Made by a program: the position numbers and the translations under genes. Positions 14,825 to 22,235 of a stretch of DNA of 22,235 bases are shown here, piece after piece; positions within the stretch are counted from its first letter, which is position 1, and every line of letters starts with the position of its first letter. The stretch comes from CAZDAW01 sp964503685 (GTDB lineage: Bacteria > Chloroflexota > Anaerolineae > Anaerolineales > Anaerolineaceae). The notes below the pieces were generated by a model, which did no database searches, was not told the DNA's origin, and saw only the letters and a list, made by a program, of their open reading frames with translations. The stretch is from positions 1 through 22,235 of the forward strand of contig CAZDAW010000051.1 in the NCBI GenBank assembly GCA_964503685.1, in the 5' to 3' direction.

Positions 14825-16534
14825 CTATTCTCTTAATATTGACTCTGCCATTGCTATATTATCTTCTATGAGATTTACGAGTTCTTTTAGCAGACATGAA
14901 TCAAAGGCAAACTTAGCCCCGGCTGTTTGGTATAATTCGGGCAGTGGAACCGAAGCGCCTAATGAAAGGGCTTTTCGGTATTTTGCAACAGCCTCGGCCT
15001 GATTGGATAAAGCATTACGCCATATTTGAACTGCTCCTATCTCGGCCAATCCATATTCTACATAATAAAATGGGTCCTGGAATATATGTTGTTTACATTG
15101 CCAACCCATTTTTTTATTGTTTTCAAAGCCACTCCAATCAACGTCAGGCATAAACCGATCCCATAAAGATTGCCATTGTTCGTCACATAGCGCTGGTTTA
15201 ATTGCATCGGTTGGATGGGTATAAGCCCAATGTTGAAATGCATCCACAACCGCCATATACGGCCAGAAGAGAATAATTGTCTCCAGGTGAAATTTTTTCG
15301 CTTGAGCGGCTTCCTTTTCATTATAAAATCCGCCATGTTCTGACAACAAATAAGGCGATGCCAGTAATTCCATTGCCATTGATGCAACTTCTGCGATTTC
15401 CAATCCGACCTGAAGTTGTTGAAAATAAGGCAATTGCGCACTCTCAAAAACATGAAAGGCATGCCCACTTTCATGCAACAGGGTGAGAACATCATCATGC
15501 AATCCAACAGCATTTGAAAAAATAAAGGGTTTGCGGATTGTAGCCAAAGCGGTGCAATAAGCCCCAGGCGCCTTATTTTTACGATTGTCCAGGTCTAACA
15601 AATTTTCTTTGACCATTACATCGAAATATTGTCCAAACTGAGGGTCAACCTTTTGGAAGATAACCGATGTTTTACTTTTAAGTTCATCATTATCTTTATA
15701 AGGCCGAAGTGGTGGAAGACCATTAGCATCAACATCCAGATCCCAGGGGCGTAATGTCTTGACTCCTAATTGGTTTCGACGTTTCTCATAGATCCTTGAT
15801 GCTGCTGGAACAACGACTTCTTCGATTGCCTGATGAAATTTAATACAATCTTCTGGCGAGTAATCAAATCGAAGTAATTGTTGCCAACGATAGGCGCGGT
15901 AATCAGGCAGTTGGCAGTTATCTGTAATTTCTTGTCGTAGTTCAAAAAGTTTTTTCCAAAGGATGTTAAGAGCTTCACGATCATTGAGTTGACGTTGTGA
16001 AGCCAGTTTCCAGGCGCGTTCACGAATTTCTCGATCTGGGTTTTGATAAACTGGCAGCAGTTGATTCAGCGTAACTTCTTCACCTTCCCATTCAACTGTC
16101 TGAGCGCCTATGATTTTGTCGTACTCTGCCGCAAGTTTATGTTCTTCGGCGAGCAAGGCTAGATTTTCCTCTCGGAATATGGCTATTTCGGCCTGAATAT
16201 TTCTTAAAGGTACAGTAAAACCTTGGGGATGAATACCACTTTCCAGTATTTTTTTCTTTACCTTCTGTTCTGAATCCTGTGATTTTGGGTAGATATGGTC
16301 GAAGAAATTGTTGTAACGCGCCTCAGCTTGCTTGTCGGCTGTGTTGATTGTGATGGCGATATATAGACGGTATAGGATTTCATCGATTGTCTGGCTGATA
16401 GTCGTCCAGGCCTTTAGCCATTCGACAACATTTTGCTCTGTCAAAGGCTGCTTGAGCAAATCGTCGTAATAGGGGGAAATTTGTTCCCACGAACAATCCA
16501 GTATGTCTTTTGGGTTTGTGGAAAGAAGTTTCAT
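14825..16534 (-). CDS. M3 family zinc oligoendopeptidase
   Basis: A thimet-type metallopeptidase of 569 residues, expected in the cytoplasm, that cuts short peptides. The zinc motif HESGH is at 354-358, with H354 and H358 as ligands, E355 as general base and E382 (in LEIAEVASMAMELL) as third ligand. The N-terminal part is helical and charged, as in the PepF-like branch; the segment KNKAPGAYCTAL (319-330) and the C-terminal stretch YVEYGLAEIGAVQIW are usual for this family. There is no signal peptide. The start at 16534 has no clear Shine-Dalgarno, and I see no good alternative. It fits with the peptide transporter across the divergent promoter: imported oligopeptides would be its substrates, though that is inference from proximity. 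Confidence 0.93.
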   Translation of the reverse strand: MKLLSTNPKDILDCSWEQISPYYDDLLKQPLTEQNVVEWLKAWTTISQTIDEILYRLYIAITINTADKQAEARYNNFFDHIYPKSQDSEQKVKKKILESGIHPQGFTVPLRNIQAEIAIFREENLALLAEEHKLAAEYDKIIGAQTVEWEGEEVTLNQLLPVYQNPDREIRERAWKLASQRQLNDREALNILWKKLFELRQEITDNCQLPDYRAYRWQQLLRFDYSPEDCIKFHQAIEEVVVPAASRIYEKRRNQLGVKTLRPWDLDVDANGLPPLRPYKDNDELKSKTSVIFQKVDPQFGQYFDVMVKENLLDLDNRKNKAPGAYCTALATIRKPFIFSNAVGLHDDVLTLLHESGHAFHVFESAQLPYFQQLQVGLEIAEVASMAMELLASPYLLSEHGGFYNEKEAAQAKKFHLETIILFWPYMAVVDAFQHWAYTHPTDAIKPALCDEQWQSLWDRFMPDVDWSGFENNKKMGWQCKQHIFQDPFYYVEYGLAEIGAVQIWRNALSNQAEAVAKYRKALSLGASVPLPELYQTAGAKFAFDSCLLKELVNLIEDNIAMAESILRE

Positions 16535-16598
16535 GTTTGTTTACCGATTTTTAGGACGTGTGATCATGTCAGTGATCAAAAATCCACACAGAATTTAA

Positions 16599-18071
16599 TT
16601 AAATTTCAGGTTTGCGTTTATGCCAATCAGTGATTTGTTGATAGGCGTAAGCGGTTTTAAATAGAATGTCTTCTTGAAAATGGGGTCCCATCAATTGCAT
16701 ACCAATTGGTAAGCCGTTGTGGTCAAATCCAACCGGGAAAGTCAATCCGGGTACACCTGCCAGATTGGCAGGTAAGGTAAAAATATCTTCCAGGTACATG
16801 GCTAGCGGATCATCACCGTGCTGTCCAATACGAAAGGCGGTAGTTGGAGCAACCGGGGCAGCAATCATATTTACTTGCTTAAAGGCAATCTCAAAATCAC
16901 GTTTGATTAATGTGCGAACTTTTTGGGCCTGTCCATAGTAAGCATCATAATAGCCGGCGGAGAGAGCGTATGTTCCCAACATAATGCGACGCTTGACTTC
17001 TGAACCAAACCTGGCGCCGCGTGTATTGAAGAACATTTCATGGATAGAATCGGCTGATTCTCGCATGCCATAGCGAACGCCGTCGTATCGCGCCAGGTTA
17101 GCTGAAGCCTCTGCTGGCGCTATCAGGTAGTAAACCGGTAAAGCGTATTCAGTGTGGGGTAAGCTTACAGGAAGAATCTCGGCTCCCAACTCGTGCAGTT
17201 GATTGATGGCAGTCTGCACGGCTGTTTCAACTTCAGGCTGTATCCCTTCAATGAAGTATTCTTCTGGCACGCCAATTTTGATTCCCGACAGATTGGTTTT
17301 ACAAGGAAAAATTATTTCTGGGACAGGAATATCCATCGACGTGGCGTCCAATGGGTCTTTTCCAGCCATAGTTTGAAATATCAGCGCAATGTCCGCAGCG
17401 TCAATCCCCAAAACACCTATGCTATCCAGTGATGATCCATAAGCAACCAGACCATAACGGGAAATCCTTCCATACGTAGGCTTTATTCCGCTAATGCCGC
17501 AAAAAGAAGCCGGCTGCCGAACGCTTCCCCCAGTATCAGTGCCGATAGCAGCAGGGATCATTCGCGCGGCTACAGCTGCTGCGCTTCCACCGCTTGAACC
17601 ACCTGGAACACGATCAAGATCCCATGGATTATGGGTGATACAGTAGGCGGAATTTTCTGTGGATGAACCCATTCCAAATTCATCGGTATTGGTTTTGCCG
17701 ATAACGATCATCCCGGCAGATTGCAATTTGGCGATGGCCGTTGCTGTATATGGGGGAATGAAGTTTTCGAGTATTTTTGAGCCGCACGTGCAACGCATCT
17801 CTTTAACACAAAGCAAATCCTTTACGGCTAAAGGGATTCCGAGGAGTGGAGAAACTGGTTCCGCATTTTTTTTTGCGGTTAACCGGCGCCGGTCGGCGTT
17901 CTGGGCTTCTTTGATGGCGGATTCTGAAGAAAGTGTAATGAACGCATGTAGTTTCTCTTCACCAGCCTCGATCCTTTTTAAGTAATATCGGATTAATTCT
18001 TCGCTTGAGATCTGTCCGACTTGTAATTCGTGGCTTGCCTGGGTTACAGTCAGTTCGTCGATGGTGGTCAT
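16599..18071 (-). CDS. gatA: Asp-tRNA(Asn)/Glu-tRNA(Gln) amidotransferase subunit A
   Basis: GatA is the glutaminase (amidase signature family) of GatCAB and feeds ammonia to GatB. The 490-residue product has the Lys-Ser-Ser triad: K84 in PLAVKD, S159 in VPGGSSGGSAAAVAA, and the nucleophile S183 in GTDTGGSVRQPA. The spacing matches the known GatA triad. GATA-specific stretches include TDEFGMGSSTENSAY and KPTYGRISRYGLVAYGSSLD. The ATG lies three bases after the gatC stop, with GGAG ahead of it inside the end of gatC, so the two are translationally coupled. A run of nine A lies at codons 67-70, in the variable loop after RRRLT. The first triad residues, full length and context leave little doubt. 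Confidence 0.98.
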   Translation of the reverse strand: MTTIDELTVTQASHELQVGQISSEELIRYYLKRIEAGEEKLHAFITLSSESAIKEAQNADRRRLTAKKNAEPVSPLLGIPLAVKDLLCVKEMRCTCGSKILENFIPPYTATAIAKLQSAGMIVIGKTNTDEFGMGSSTENSAYCITHNPWDLDRVPGGSSGGSAAAVAARMIPAAIGTDTGGSVRQPASFCGISGIKPTYGRISRYGLVAYGSSLDSIGVLGIDAADIALIFQTMAGKDPLDATSMDIPVPEIIFPCKTNLSGIKIGVPEEYFIEGIQPEVETAVQTAINQLHELGAEILPVSLPHTEYALPVYYLIAPAEASANLARYDGVRYGMRESADSIHEMFFNTRGARFGSEVKRRIMLGTYALSAGYYDAYYGQAQKVRTLIKRDFEIAFKQVNMIAAPVAPTTAFRIGQHGDDPLAMYLEDIFTLPANLAGVPGLTFPVGFDHNGLPIGMQLMGPHFQEDILFKTAYAYQQITDWHKRKPEI

Positions 18072-18074
18072 GAT

Positions 18075-18362
18075 TCACTCCAGGACTAATGGGACTCGGA
18101 ATTGATGGAGATTAGAATCTGGCGCATTGCTGAGTAACTCATTGATTGCAAGACCGGGACGCGCTTCATCAGGTCGCAGTACGTTGCGATCAGGCAGAAT
18201 GCTGGATGTGGGGGGAATATCAGAAGTGTCTAGAGTTTGTAACCGTGCAGCATAATCTAGAATGCTGGAAAGTTGCTCGCAATATCGCTTCTTTTCTTCT
18301 TCTGTCAGTTCCAGCCGAGCTAATTGAGCAATATGTTCAACTTCTGAAAGGGTTAAAATCAT
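18075..18362 (-). CDS. gatC: Asp-tRNA(Asn)/Glu-tRNA(Gln) amidotransferase subunit C
   Basis: GatC wraps round and stabilises the GatA-GatB pair. The 95-residue product shows the family pattern: VEHIAQLARLELTEEEKKRY, then QLSSILDYAARLQTLDT, then PDRNVLRPDEARP. The open frame runs upstream to 18488, but I chose the ATG at 18362, where the conserved family N-terminus begins; the extra 42 residues include a hydrophobic stretch foreign to GatC and run into the promoter region. There is no Shine-Dalgarno, but an extended -10 box ends six bases before the ATG, which suggests a leaderless message. It overlaps into the gatA ribosome site and heads the possible eight-gene unit that ends with gatB. Confidence 0.95.
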   Translation of the reverse strand: MILTLSEVEHIAQLARLELTEEEKKRYCEQLSSILDYAARLQTLDTSDIPPTSSILPDRNVLRPDEARPGLAINELLSNAPDSNLHQFRVPLVLE

Positions 18363-18368
18363 GACGTA

Positions 18369-18377
18369 ATTATAACA
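18369..18377 (-). promoter_or_regulatory. gatC: Extended -10 box abutting the gatC start (likely leaderless)
   Basis: TGTTATAAT on the minus strand; the -10 hexamer covers 18369-18374 and six bases separate it from the ATG at 18362. A start site seven bases downstream would fall on the A of the ATG. No convincing -35 hexamer lies 16-18 bases upstream, as is common for extended -10 promoters. Confidence 0.65.
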
Positions 18378-18445
18378 GGTAAGAAGTAAAGCGAGATTTA
18401 AAATTTTGGCGTATTTATATTCCCTCTGTGCGCTGATGTCCTCGT

Positions 18446-18473
18446 TTGACAATCTTAAAAATAATGGTATACT
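18446..18473 (+). promoter_or_regulatory. Strong sigma-70-type promoter of the peptide transporter operon
   Basis: TTGACA (18446-18451), a 16-base spacer, then TATACT (18468-18473) preceded by TGG as an extended -10. The -35 is a perfect match and the -10 is five of six. Transcription would start near 18480, leaving about 80 bases of leader before the first ATP-binding gene. Confidence 0.85.
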
Positions 18474-18484
18474 CGTAAGCGAGT
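18471..18484 (+). repeat. Short palindrome overlapping the -10 box and start site
   Basis: ACTCG (18471-18475), four bases, CGAGT (18480-18484). It spans the end of the -10 box and the expected start of transcription, where a repressor would be well placed. Only five pairs, so it could be chance. Confidence 0.35.
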
Positions 18485-18491
18485 CCATAAA

Positions 18492-18516
18492 AGAAGAATT
18501 TATTGACGATTCTTCT
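18492..18516 (+). repeat. Leader hairpin before the peptide transporter genes
   Basis: AGAAGAAT (18492-18499) pairs with ATTCTTCT (18509-18516) across nine bases in the 5' leader. The stem is AT-rich and is followed, after GGCGGCTTG, by five T, so it is not a convincing attenuator. The repeat is exact; its function is unknown. Confidence 0.4.
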
Positions 18517-18559
18517 GGCGGCTTGTTTTTAAATTAAAATTCACGATAGGATTTTGTGG

Positions 18560-19546
18560 ATGACAGATTTACTCAAAGTGCAGGGACTTGAAACTCATTT
18601 TCGGACCCGAGAGGGGGTTGTACATGCCGTAAACGGCATCTCTTTTAATGTCAATCAAGGTGATACATTGGGAATAGTAGGAGAAAGCGGCTGCGGTAAA
18701 ACCGTCAGTATGATGTCAATTCTCCGGTTGATTCCTAGCCCTCCCGGCAAGGTTGTGGCAGGAACAGCGTTATATGATGGCAGGGATCTTTTGCAAATGT
18801 CTGATGAAGAGATCCGGCATATTCGTGGGTCGCAAATGAGCGTCGTTTTTCAGGATCCAATGACTTCATTTAATCCCGTACTAACGATGGGGCGTCAGCT
18901 TGCCGAACCGTTGGAAATTCATATGGGGATGACGCGCCAACAGGCATTGGAGCGCGCCGCCGAGCTTTTAGGTATGGTGGGTATTCCGAATGCGAAAGAG
19001 CGCCTGGGCGACTACCCTCACCAGTTTTCTGGCGGTATGCGGCAACGGGTCATGATTGCAATGGCATTAGCCTGTAACCCACAAATTCTGATTGCTGATG
19101 AACCAACTACTGCGCTTGATGTCACTATTCAGGCGCAAATTGTCGATCTCGCCAAGCGATTGCGGGATGAGTTGGGAATGGCAATCGTTTGGATTACACA
19201 TGACCTCGGCGTCATCGCTGGTTTGGCTGAACGAATGTTGGTTATGTATGCTGGCTTTATTATCGAGGATGCCCCAGTGAAATTATTATATGCCAATCCG
19301 CAGCATCCTTATACTTTGGGGTTGTTAGGCAGTTTGCCTCGTTTGGATGAGGGAAGCCGCAAACGATTAGTTTCTATTGAGGGTATGCCTCCTGTGTTAT
19401 TTGATAAACCGACCTCGTGCCCGTTTAGCCCGCGTTGCACTTTTCGAGTTGAACGCTGCTTACATGAGAATCCAATGTTGACATGCGTTGAACCGAATCA
19501 TTTTGCTGCCTGTTGGGTTGATCCTTCAACCGGGAGGGAACGGTAA
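18560..19546 (+). CDS. dppD: Peptide ABC transporter ATP-binding protein (DppD/OppD type)
   Basis: One of two ATPases that power uptake of di- or oligopeptides through a membrane permease pair. The 328-residue product shows Walker A GESGCGKT (41-48), Q-loop Q98, ABC signature FSGGM (156-160), Walker B ILIADEP (176-182) with D-loop after it, and switch H214. The C-terminal oligopeptide region carries CPFSPRC and two or three further cysteines in RVERCLHENPMLTC, the set that binds an iron-sulfur cluster in studied DppD-type proteins. A TTG at 18554 is in frame, but the ATG at 18560 has AGGA eight bases before it and is preferred. It is first in the operon behind a strong promoter. Di- and oligopeptide subtypes cannot be told apart here, so the symbol is by type only. 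Confidence 0.95.
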   Translation: MTDLLKVQGLETHFRTREGVVHAVNGISFNVNQGDTLGIVGESGCGKTVSMMSILRLIPSPPGKVVAGTALYDGRDLLQMSDEEIRHIRGSQMSVVFQDPMTSFNPVLTMGRQLAEPLEIHMGMTRQQALERAAELLGMVGIPNAKERLGDYPHQFSGGMRQRVMIAMALACNPQILIADEPTTALDVTIQAQIVDLAKRLRDELGMAIVWITHDLGVIAGLAERMLVMYAGFIIEDAPVKLLYANPQHPYTLGLLGSLPRLDEGSRKRLVSIEGMPPVLFDKPTSCPFSPRCTFRVERCLHENPMLTCVEPNHFAACWVDPSTGRER

Positions 19547-20523
19547 TGAGCGAGCAGGAAATTTTACTGCGGGTTGATGATTTAAAAATGCATTTTCCGA
19601 TCCGGAGAGGGGTTTTTCAAAAGACGGTCGGGTATGTTCATGCAGTGGACGGAGTCAGTTTTGAAGTTCGGCGCAGTGAAACTCTGGGCCTGGTTGGTGA
19701 GTCGGGTTGTGGCAAATCGACTACGGGCCGTACGATTTTGCAGTTATATAAGCCGACCGCCGGCCATATCTATTATGATGGAAAAGATCTGGTCGCGATG
19801 AAGGGTGAATCGCTGCGGCATATGCGCCAAAAAATGCAGATGATTTTTCAGGATCCCTATGCCAGTTTAAATCCACGGCAAACAGTGGAAGAAATTGTCG
19901 GCGAGCCGCTCATTGTCCATAATGTGATGCGCGGCTCAGAAGTTCGAGAAAAGGTGCGGGACCTTCTTAAGTTGGTTGGTCTTAACCCTTCTTATTTGGA
20001 CCGTTATCCGCATGAATTTTCGGGCGGCCAACGGCAACGCATTGGTGTGGCGCGTGCGTTGGCATTGAACCCTGATTTGATCATCTGTGATGAACCTATT
20101 TCTGCACTGGATGTCTCTATTCAAGCGCAGGTTGTTAATTTGCTCGAAGATTTACAGAAGCAGTTTGGACTGACGTACCTTTTTATAGCCCATGATTTGT
20201 CTATGGTAAGGCACATCAGCACCCGCATAGCAGTTATGTATTTGGGTATTCTGGTGGAGTTGACCGGACAGGATGAGTTATATAAAAATCCATTGCATCC
20301 TTATACTCAGGCGTTGTTGTCCGCGGTGCCTATACCGGATCCGGTGGTAGAAGAGAAACGAAAACGGATTCTGTTGCAAGGGGAAATACCATCACCTGTA
20401 AATCCTCCTTCGGGATGTCGTTTCCGTACTCGCTGTCCGTTGGCAAAAGAGATTTGTGCAGAGAAGAAACCCGAATGGCGTGAAGCAAGCCCGGACCATT
20501 GGGTCGCTTGTCATATGGTCTAG
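19546..20523 (+). CDS. dppF: Peptide ABC transporter ATP-binding protein (DppF/OppF type)
   Basis: The second ATPase of the transporter, 325 residues. It has Walker A GESGCGKS (51-58), Q-loop at FQDPYASLNP (101-110), signature FSGGQ (158-162), Walker B LIICDEP (178-184), H216, and the C-terminal oligopeptide region with CRFRTRCPLAKEIC, which keeps several cysteines. The insertion MHFPIRRGVFQKTVGYVHAVDGVSF near the start marks the F type rather than the D type. Its ATG overlaps the TAA stop of dppD by one base (TAATG), and GGGAGG lies just upstream, so the pair is translated in a coupled way and probably in equal amounts. The binding-protein gene follows after 145 bases. Confidence 0.95.
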   Translation: MSEQEILLRVDDLKMHFPIRRGVFQKTVGYVHAVDGVSFEVRRSETLGLVGESGCGKSTTGRTILQLYKPTAGHIYYDGKDLVAMKGESLRHMRQKMQMIFQDPYASLNPRQTVEEIVGEPLIVHNVMRGSEVREKVRDLLKLVGLNPSYLDRYPHEFSGGQRQRIGVARALALNPDLIICDEPISALDVSIQAQVVNLLEDLQKQFGLTYLFIAHDLSMVRHISTRIAVMYLGILVELTGQDELYKNPLHPYTQALLSAVPIPDPVVEEKRKRILLQGEIPSPVNPPSGCRFRTRCPLAKEICAEKKPEWREASPDHWVACHMV

Positions 20524-20548
20524 TTTATTGTTGTAAGAATGATCAAAA

Positions 20549-20561
20549 AAAGGAGGTGATC
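20549..20561 (+). promoter_or_regulatory. Orphan full-length Shine-Dalgarno in the transporter intergenic gap
   Basis: AAAGGAGGTGATC is an exact complement of the usual 3' end of bacterial 16S rRNA over 13 bases. No usable start codon lies at 5-10 bases after it; the next are a TTG at 20573 and a GTG at 20575, both opening frames of seven codons or fewer. The binding-protein gene starts over 100 bases away with its own AAGGAG. It may hold a ribosome that protects the downstream message. Confidence 0.55.
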
Positions 20562-20668
20562 AGACGAAACAATTGTGTTTGTAAGATTAAGTGAGTGAGT
20601 GGACTATAAAATTGTTGAACTGAAGGGCCTAAAAATCCTGATTAGTAAACAAGAGAAGGAGAAGAACT

Positions 20669-22235
20669 ATGCGTAATAAATTATTCTTGATTGCATCTTT
20701 GTTGATTATTGCGAGCATGGTGTTGACAGCATGCCAACCCTCGAAGGTCGTTGAGACTGTTGTGATCGAAAAAGAAGGCGAAAAAATCGTCGTTACCGCA
20801 ACGCCTCAGGTTGCGGCCGCCGGTGAATTCAAATCCAAAGACCCCACCAGCTTTGTTGAAATGACTTTCGGCGAACCAGACACACTTGATCCTGCGTACG
20901 ACTACGAAACCGCTGGTTCAAACATTATCCAAAATGTTTATGACTTCCTGGTTTTCTATAAGCGCGAAAAAGTTACTGAACTGGTTCCCATGCTGGCGAC
21001 TGAACTGCCGACCCTCGAGAACGGCGGCATTTCGGCTGATGGTTTAACCTACACTTTCAAGATTCGTCAGGGCGTTAAATTCCACAATGGCGACGAACTC
21101 AAACCCTCCGATGTAGCTTTTACTCTGCAGCGTGGCCTTTTGCAGGGTGGAACGAACTCGCCGCAATGGCTGGTTTTTGAACCTGTCATGGGTTCCACGG
21201 CCAACAATGATATCTCTGACTTGCTTGATCCCGATGGTTCACTCGGTCTTATTGACAATCGAGAAGAGCTTGCCAAGCAAGATCCTGCCAAGTTGGTGGA
21301 AACCTGCAAAAAAGTAAAGTCCGCCATTGTTGCTGATGATGCGGCCGGCACTGTGACTATCAAACTTGCTCAACCGTGGGGACCATTCCTGGTCACCATG
21401 GCTGGTTCCTGGGCCGCCATTCAGGATCAGAAATGGGTTGGTGAGAACGGTGGTTGGGATGGAAGCTGCGATACCTGGCAGAATTTCTATGCCATGACCT
21501 CGGATGAATTGAACGCGCTTCCGATCGGTTCAAAAGAGAATGGTACTGGTCCCTATATGCTGGATACCTGGACCCCGACCGAAGAGATTATCCTGAAGGC
21601 CAATGAGAATTACTGGCTCACAGAACCTCTCTGGGAAGGTGGACCTTCAGGCGCTCCGGCGCTTAAGACCATTCATATTAAATCCGTCGATGAATTCAGC
21701 ACTCGTTTTGCTGCTTTCCAGGCTGGCGATGCTGACTACATGACCGCTGGCTCTCCTGAGAACTGGCCTCAGATGGATACCCTGGTCGGTGAAGTTTGCG
21801 ACAATGAGGGCAACTGCGCGGCTTCTGAAGATGCTGCCAATCCCATTCGCAAATATGAGAAACTGCCTGTTATCAATCGTACGGATGCCTTCTTTAACTT
21901 TGAACTTAATACCGAAGGCGGAAACAACTTCATGGGCTCTGGCGAGTTGGATGGCAATGGCATTCCTCCCACATTCTTCTCGGATATCCATGTCCGTAAG
22001 GCGTTTGCCTACTGCTTTGATTGGGAAACCTATATTCGCGATGTTCAGCAGGGCAAAGGCAAACAGGCTAATAACGTGATGCTCTTTGGTGAAATTGGCG
22101 ATAGTGATGACACTCCCAAGTATAGTTACGATCCCAAGAAGTGCGAAGAGGAATTTAAGGCTTCTACCTGGAAATCAAAAGACGGCAAGAGCCTGTGGGA
22201 TGTTGGCTTCCGCATGACGGTTGGCTTCAATACCG
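20669..22235 (+). CDS. Peptide ABC transporter solute-binding lipoprotein (family 5), 3' end cut off
   Basis: The open frame runs 522 codons to the window edge with no stop. A lipoprotein signal MRNKLFLIASLLIIASMVL ends in the lipobox LTAC with C22 as the lipidated cysteine, so the protein is tethered outside the membrane. A flexible stretch (about 23-50, KVVETVVIEKEGEKIVVTATPQ) typical of Chloroflexota binding lipoproteins follows. The family-5 fold then shows EPDTLDPAYDYETAGSNIIQNVYD, LTYTFKIRQGVKFHNGDELKPSDVAFTLQRGL (about 126-157) and GTGPYMLDTW. About six further cysteines may form disulfides. AAGGAG precedes the ATG. C-ending codons (TTC, AAC, ACC, GCC) are visibly commoner than in the rest of the window, as expected for a highly expressed gene. 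Substrate is probably a peptide, from the ATPases beside it. Confidence 0.95.
   Translation, partial: MRNKLFLIASLLIIASMVLTACQPSKVVETVVIEKEGEKIVVTATPQVAAAGEFKSKDPTSFVEMTFGEPDTLDPAYDYETAGSNIIQNVYDFLVFYKREKVTELVPMLATELPTLENGGISADGLTYTFKIRQGVKFHNGDELKPSDVAFTLQRGLLQGGTNSPQWLVFEPVMGSTANNDISDLLDPDGSLGLIDNREELAKQDPAKLVETCKKVKSAIVADDAAGTVTIKLAQPWGPFLVTMAGSWAAIQDQKWVGENGGWDGSCDTWQNFYAMTSDELNALPIGSKENGTGPYMLDTWTPTEEIILKANENYWLTEPLWEGGPSGAPALKTIHIKSVDEFSTRFAAFQAGDADYMTAGSPENWPQMDTLVGEVCDNEGNCAASEDAANPIRKYEKLPVINRTDAFFNFELNTEGGNNFMGSGELDGNGIPPTFFSDIHVRKAFAYCFDWETYIRDVQQGKGKQANNVMLFGEIGDSDDTPKYSYDPKKCEEEFKASTWKSKDGKSLWDVGFRMTVGFNT

Noticed and set aside
15058..15513. Open frame of 151 codons on the minus strand inside the M3 peptidase gene
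   Set aside because: It is a shifted frame of the peptidase, whose HESGH motif and full length are in the other frame. The product is rich in Cys, Met and Trp with no family pattern.
16561..16578. Two TGATCA hexamers in the gap between gatA and the M3 peptidase as an operator
   Set aside because: Each is a common 6-base palindrome and further copies occur elsewhere in the window (13207 region, 20540, 20557). I cannot tell them from chance.
17659..17985. Plus-strand open frame of 108 codons opposite gatA
   Set aside because: It covers the complement of the conserved gatA active-site region; the openness follows from that gene's codon pattern.
21067..21991. Two minus-strand open frames opposite the binding-protein gene
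   Set aside because: Both are shadows of the long plus-strand frame, which carries a lipoprotein signal and family-5 motifs and runs unbroken to the window edge.
1..22235. tRNA or rRNA genes, insertion sequences, CRISPR arrays
   Set aside because: I looked for T-loop consensus, terminal inverted repeats, transposase motifs and regularly spaced repeats and found none that hold up.

Overview
The window looks like core chromosome of a Chloroflexota bacterium, most likely class Anaerolineae. This rests on four things: a lipoprotein solute-binding protein whose mature N-terminus carries the VVTATPQ-type stretch common in that phylum; monoderm-style envelope proteins (an LCP ligase and a VanW protein with peptidoglycan-binding repeats); a PEP/pyruvate-binding protein of a type I know mainly from Chloroflexota and some deltaproteobacteria; and GatCAB amidotransferase genes. 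The assignment is from gene content only, as no rRNA or tRNA is present. I found no mobile element, CRISPR array, phage gene or defence system.

Layout. Positions 1-135 are a leader with tandem TATAAT boxes. Two small plus-strand paralogues follow (160-498 and 507-1358); both are membrane-anchored and their function is unknown. A bidirectional terminator (1368-1399) separates them from a long minus-strand block (18362 down to 1412). Read in the direction of transcription, that block holds: gatC, gatA, an M3 oligopeptidase, a single-domain chromate transporter homologue, a sugar-nucleotidyltransferase, a 70-residue protein, a class I/II aminotransferase and gatB. This first stretch could be one operon, since its gaps run from a 1-base overlap to 64 bases. 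Next come glutamate dehydrogenase with its own terminator, dnaN (beta clamp), a PEP/pyruvate-binding ATP-grasp protein, a VanW protein, a Trm112-like zinc protein and an LCP protein. The last three, with the cell-wall theme, sit at the end of the block.

From 18446 onward a strong divergent promoter drives a plus-strand peptide ABC transporter: dppD/oppD, then dppF/oppF (overlapping by one base), then the lipoprotein binding protein, which is cut by the window edge. The permease genes are not in view and presumably lie downstream.

The genes are ordinary; the regulatory DNA holds most of the interest. Two genes without a Shine-Dalgarno sequence (gatC and vanW) each have the same extended -10 box (TGTTATAAT) placed so that transcription should begin at or next to the start codon, which suggests leaderless mRNAs. 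A perfect 13-base complement of the usual 16S rRNA 3' end sits about 107 bases upstream of the binding-protein start with no gene after it. It resembles an mRNA-stabilising Shine-Dalgarno more than a normal ribosome binding site. No clearly new multi-gene system is visible.
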